DNA of 64,000 bases from Nitrosomonas marina (lineage in GTDB: Bacteria > Pseudomonadota > Gammaproteobacteria > Burkholderiales > Nitrosomonadaceae). Positions 63,434 to 64,000 of the stretch are shown here, one piece after another; position 1 is the stretch's first letter; every line of letters begins with the position of its first letter. The notes under the pieces are model-generated. The model had not been told where the DNA came from, ran no database searches, and saw only the letters and a list, made by a program, of their open reading frames with translations. A program made the translations under genes and the position numbers. Where the stretch lies: positions 62,001 to 126,000 of the forward strand of contig NZ_FOIA01000003.1 of NCBI RefSeq assembly GCF_900111605.1, read 5' to 3'.

Positions 63434-64000
63434 ATGGAGAAATTTCAAACATTCACGGGAGTTGTGGCGCCGCTGGATCGTGCCAATGTAGATACGGATG
63501 CCATTATTCCAAAGCAGTTTCTGAAATCAATCAAGCGCACGGGTTTTGGCCAGAACCTGTTTGATGAATGGCGCTATCTCGATCATGGCGAACCGGGTAT
63601 GGATGTTTCGCAACGGCAGTTGAATCCGGATTTTATCTTGAATTTGCCCCGTTACCAGTCAGCCAGTATTTTGCTGGCAAGAGACAACTTCGGGTGTGGA
63701 TCGAGCCGTGAGCATGCGCCGTGGGCACTCCAGGATTATGGCTTCAAGGTCATTATCGCGCCCAGTTTTGCAGATATCTTTTTTAACAACTGTTTCAAAA
63801 TCGGACTGCTGCCTATTGTGCTGGAAGTAAAATTTTTAGATCAGTTGTTTCGTGAGGTAAATCAGACTGAAGGTTACGCCTTAACTGTGAACCTGCAGGA
63901 TCAGGTATTGATAAAATCTACAGGTGAACATATTCCATTTACTGTGGATACCTTCCGTAAACACTGTTTGCTAAACGGCCTGGATGATATTGGCCTGACG
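63434..64000 (+). CDS. leuD: 3-isopropylmalate dehydratase small subunit, C-terminus cut off
   Basis: Starts 6 bp after the entericidin stop and runs open to the window end (189 of about 212 residues). Signatures: [59 protein letters not shown] and [22 protein letters not shown]. It is the swivelling small subunit pairing with LeuC. leuB is expected just beyond the edge. Confidence 0.96.
   Translation, partial: MEKFQTFTGVVAPLDRANVDTDAIIPKQFLKSIKRTGFGQNLFDEWRYLDHGEPGMDVSQRQLNPDFILNLPRYQSASILLARDNFGCGSSREHAPWALQDYGFKVIIAPSFADIFFNNCFKIGLLPIVLEVKFLDQLFREVNQTEGYALTVNLQDQVLIKSTGEHIPFTVDTFRKHCLLNGLDDIGLT

Noticed and set aside
1..64000. tRNA, rRNA and CRISPR arrays, and prophage genes
   Set aside because: No cloverleaf-like segments, rRNA stretches, regularly spaced repeats or phage structural genes were recognised anywhere in the window.

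Overview
The window looks like a chromosomal segment of a betaproteobacterium, most likely a Nitrosomonas-type ammonia oxidiser. This is inferred from the housekeeping gene set and order (hemH-hrcA divergent from nadK-recN; fur divergent from bamE; leuC-entericidin-leuD), the Acidithiobacillus-type glutamate-cysteine ligase, NnrS, and a moderate GC content. No rRNA, tRNA or CRISPR array was recognised. Coding density is high, and most genes are ordinary chromosomal genes.

Layout. 1-4.6 kb: a Kef-type antiporter (cut by the window edge), a small DUF2798 membrane protein, an SMP-30/strictosidine-synthase-like protein, a CheY-like protein without its phosphorylation site, and galU. 4.6-8.6 kb: a 270-bp structured inverted-repeat element, two AT-rich family-4 glycosyltransferases, and galE; together these suggest exopolysaccharide or LPS sugar supply and assembly. 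9-15 kb: a host-attachment-type protein and a short HPF, then a leftward rubrerythrin / Fe-S oxidoreductase / DUF3501 / CNP1 cluster with a good Fur-box candidate upstream, and nnrS. 14.5-23.8 kb: a rightward run of housekeeping genes (PHP phosphatase, YciO, M50 protease, trpS, scpA, scpB), suhB on the other strand, then pilT-pilU and a helix-hairpin-helix protein. 23.9-28.8 kb: the complete three-gene AmmeMemoRadiSam set, followed by comEC. 29-35 kb: a methyltransferase, a PQQ-type sugar dehydrogenase, a TonB-dependent receptor with a VOC protein, and a divergent secreted protein with a clear terminator. 35.4-42.8 kb: gshA-gshB, hemH, hrcA, nadK, recN.

42.8-44.6 kb is the most unusual part. 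A REP-associated tyrosine transposase (RAYT) and a C-type-lectin/FGE-fold protein are interleaved with REP-like palindromes. The last ~30 codons of the FGE-fold gene are strongly depleted in adenine and nearly all end in C or T. This is the footprint expected of the variable region of a diversity-generating retroelement (DGR), but no reverse transcriptase or template repeat is visible in the window, so any driver would have to act from elsewhere in the genome.

44.6-64 kb: yicC, prfC, a peptide-type ABC ATPase/permease pair, a four-gene adaptor-ATPase-FtsX-FtsX exporter operon, a membrane-inserted MutS-like ATPase, a lytic transglycosylase, fur/bamE, dapB, apaH, an acyltransferase, and leuC-entericidin-leuD (cut by the window edge). 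A 37-bp palindrome after bamE matches the 270-bp element at 4.6 kb and has exactly the length expected if that element had collapsed by deletion between its two internal 13-bp boxes.
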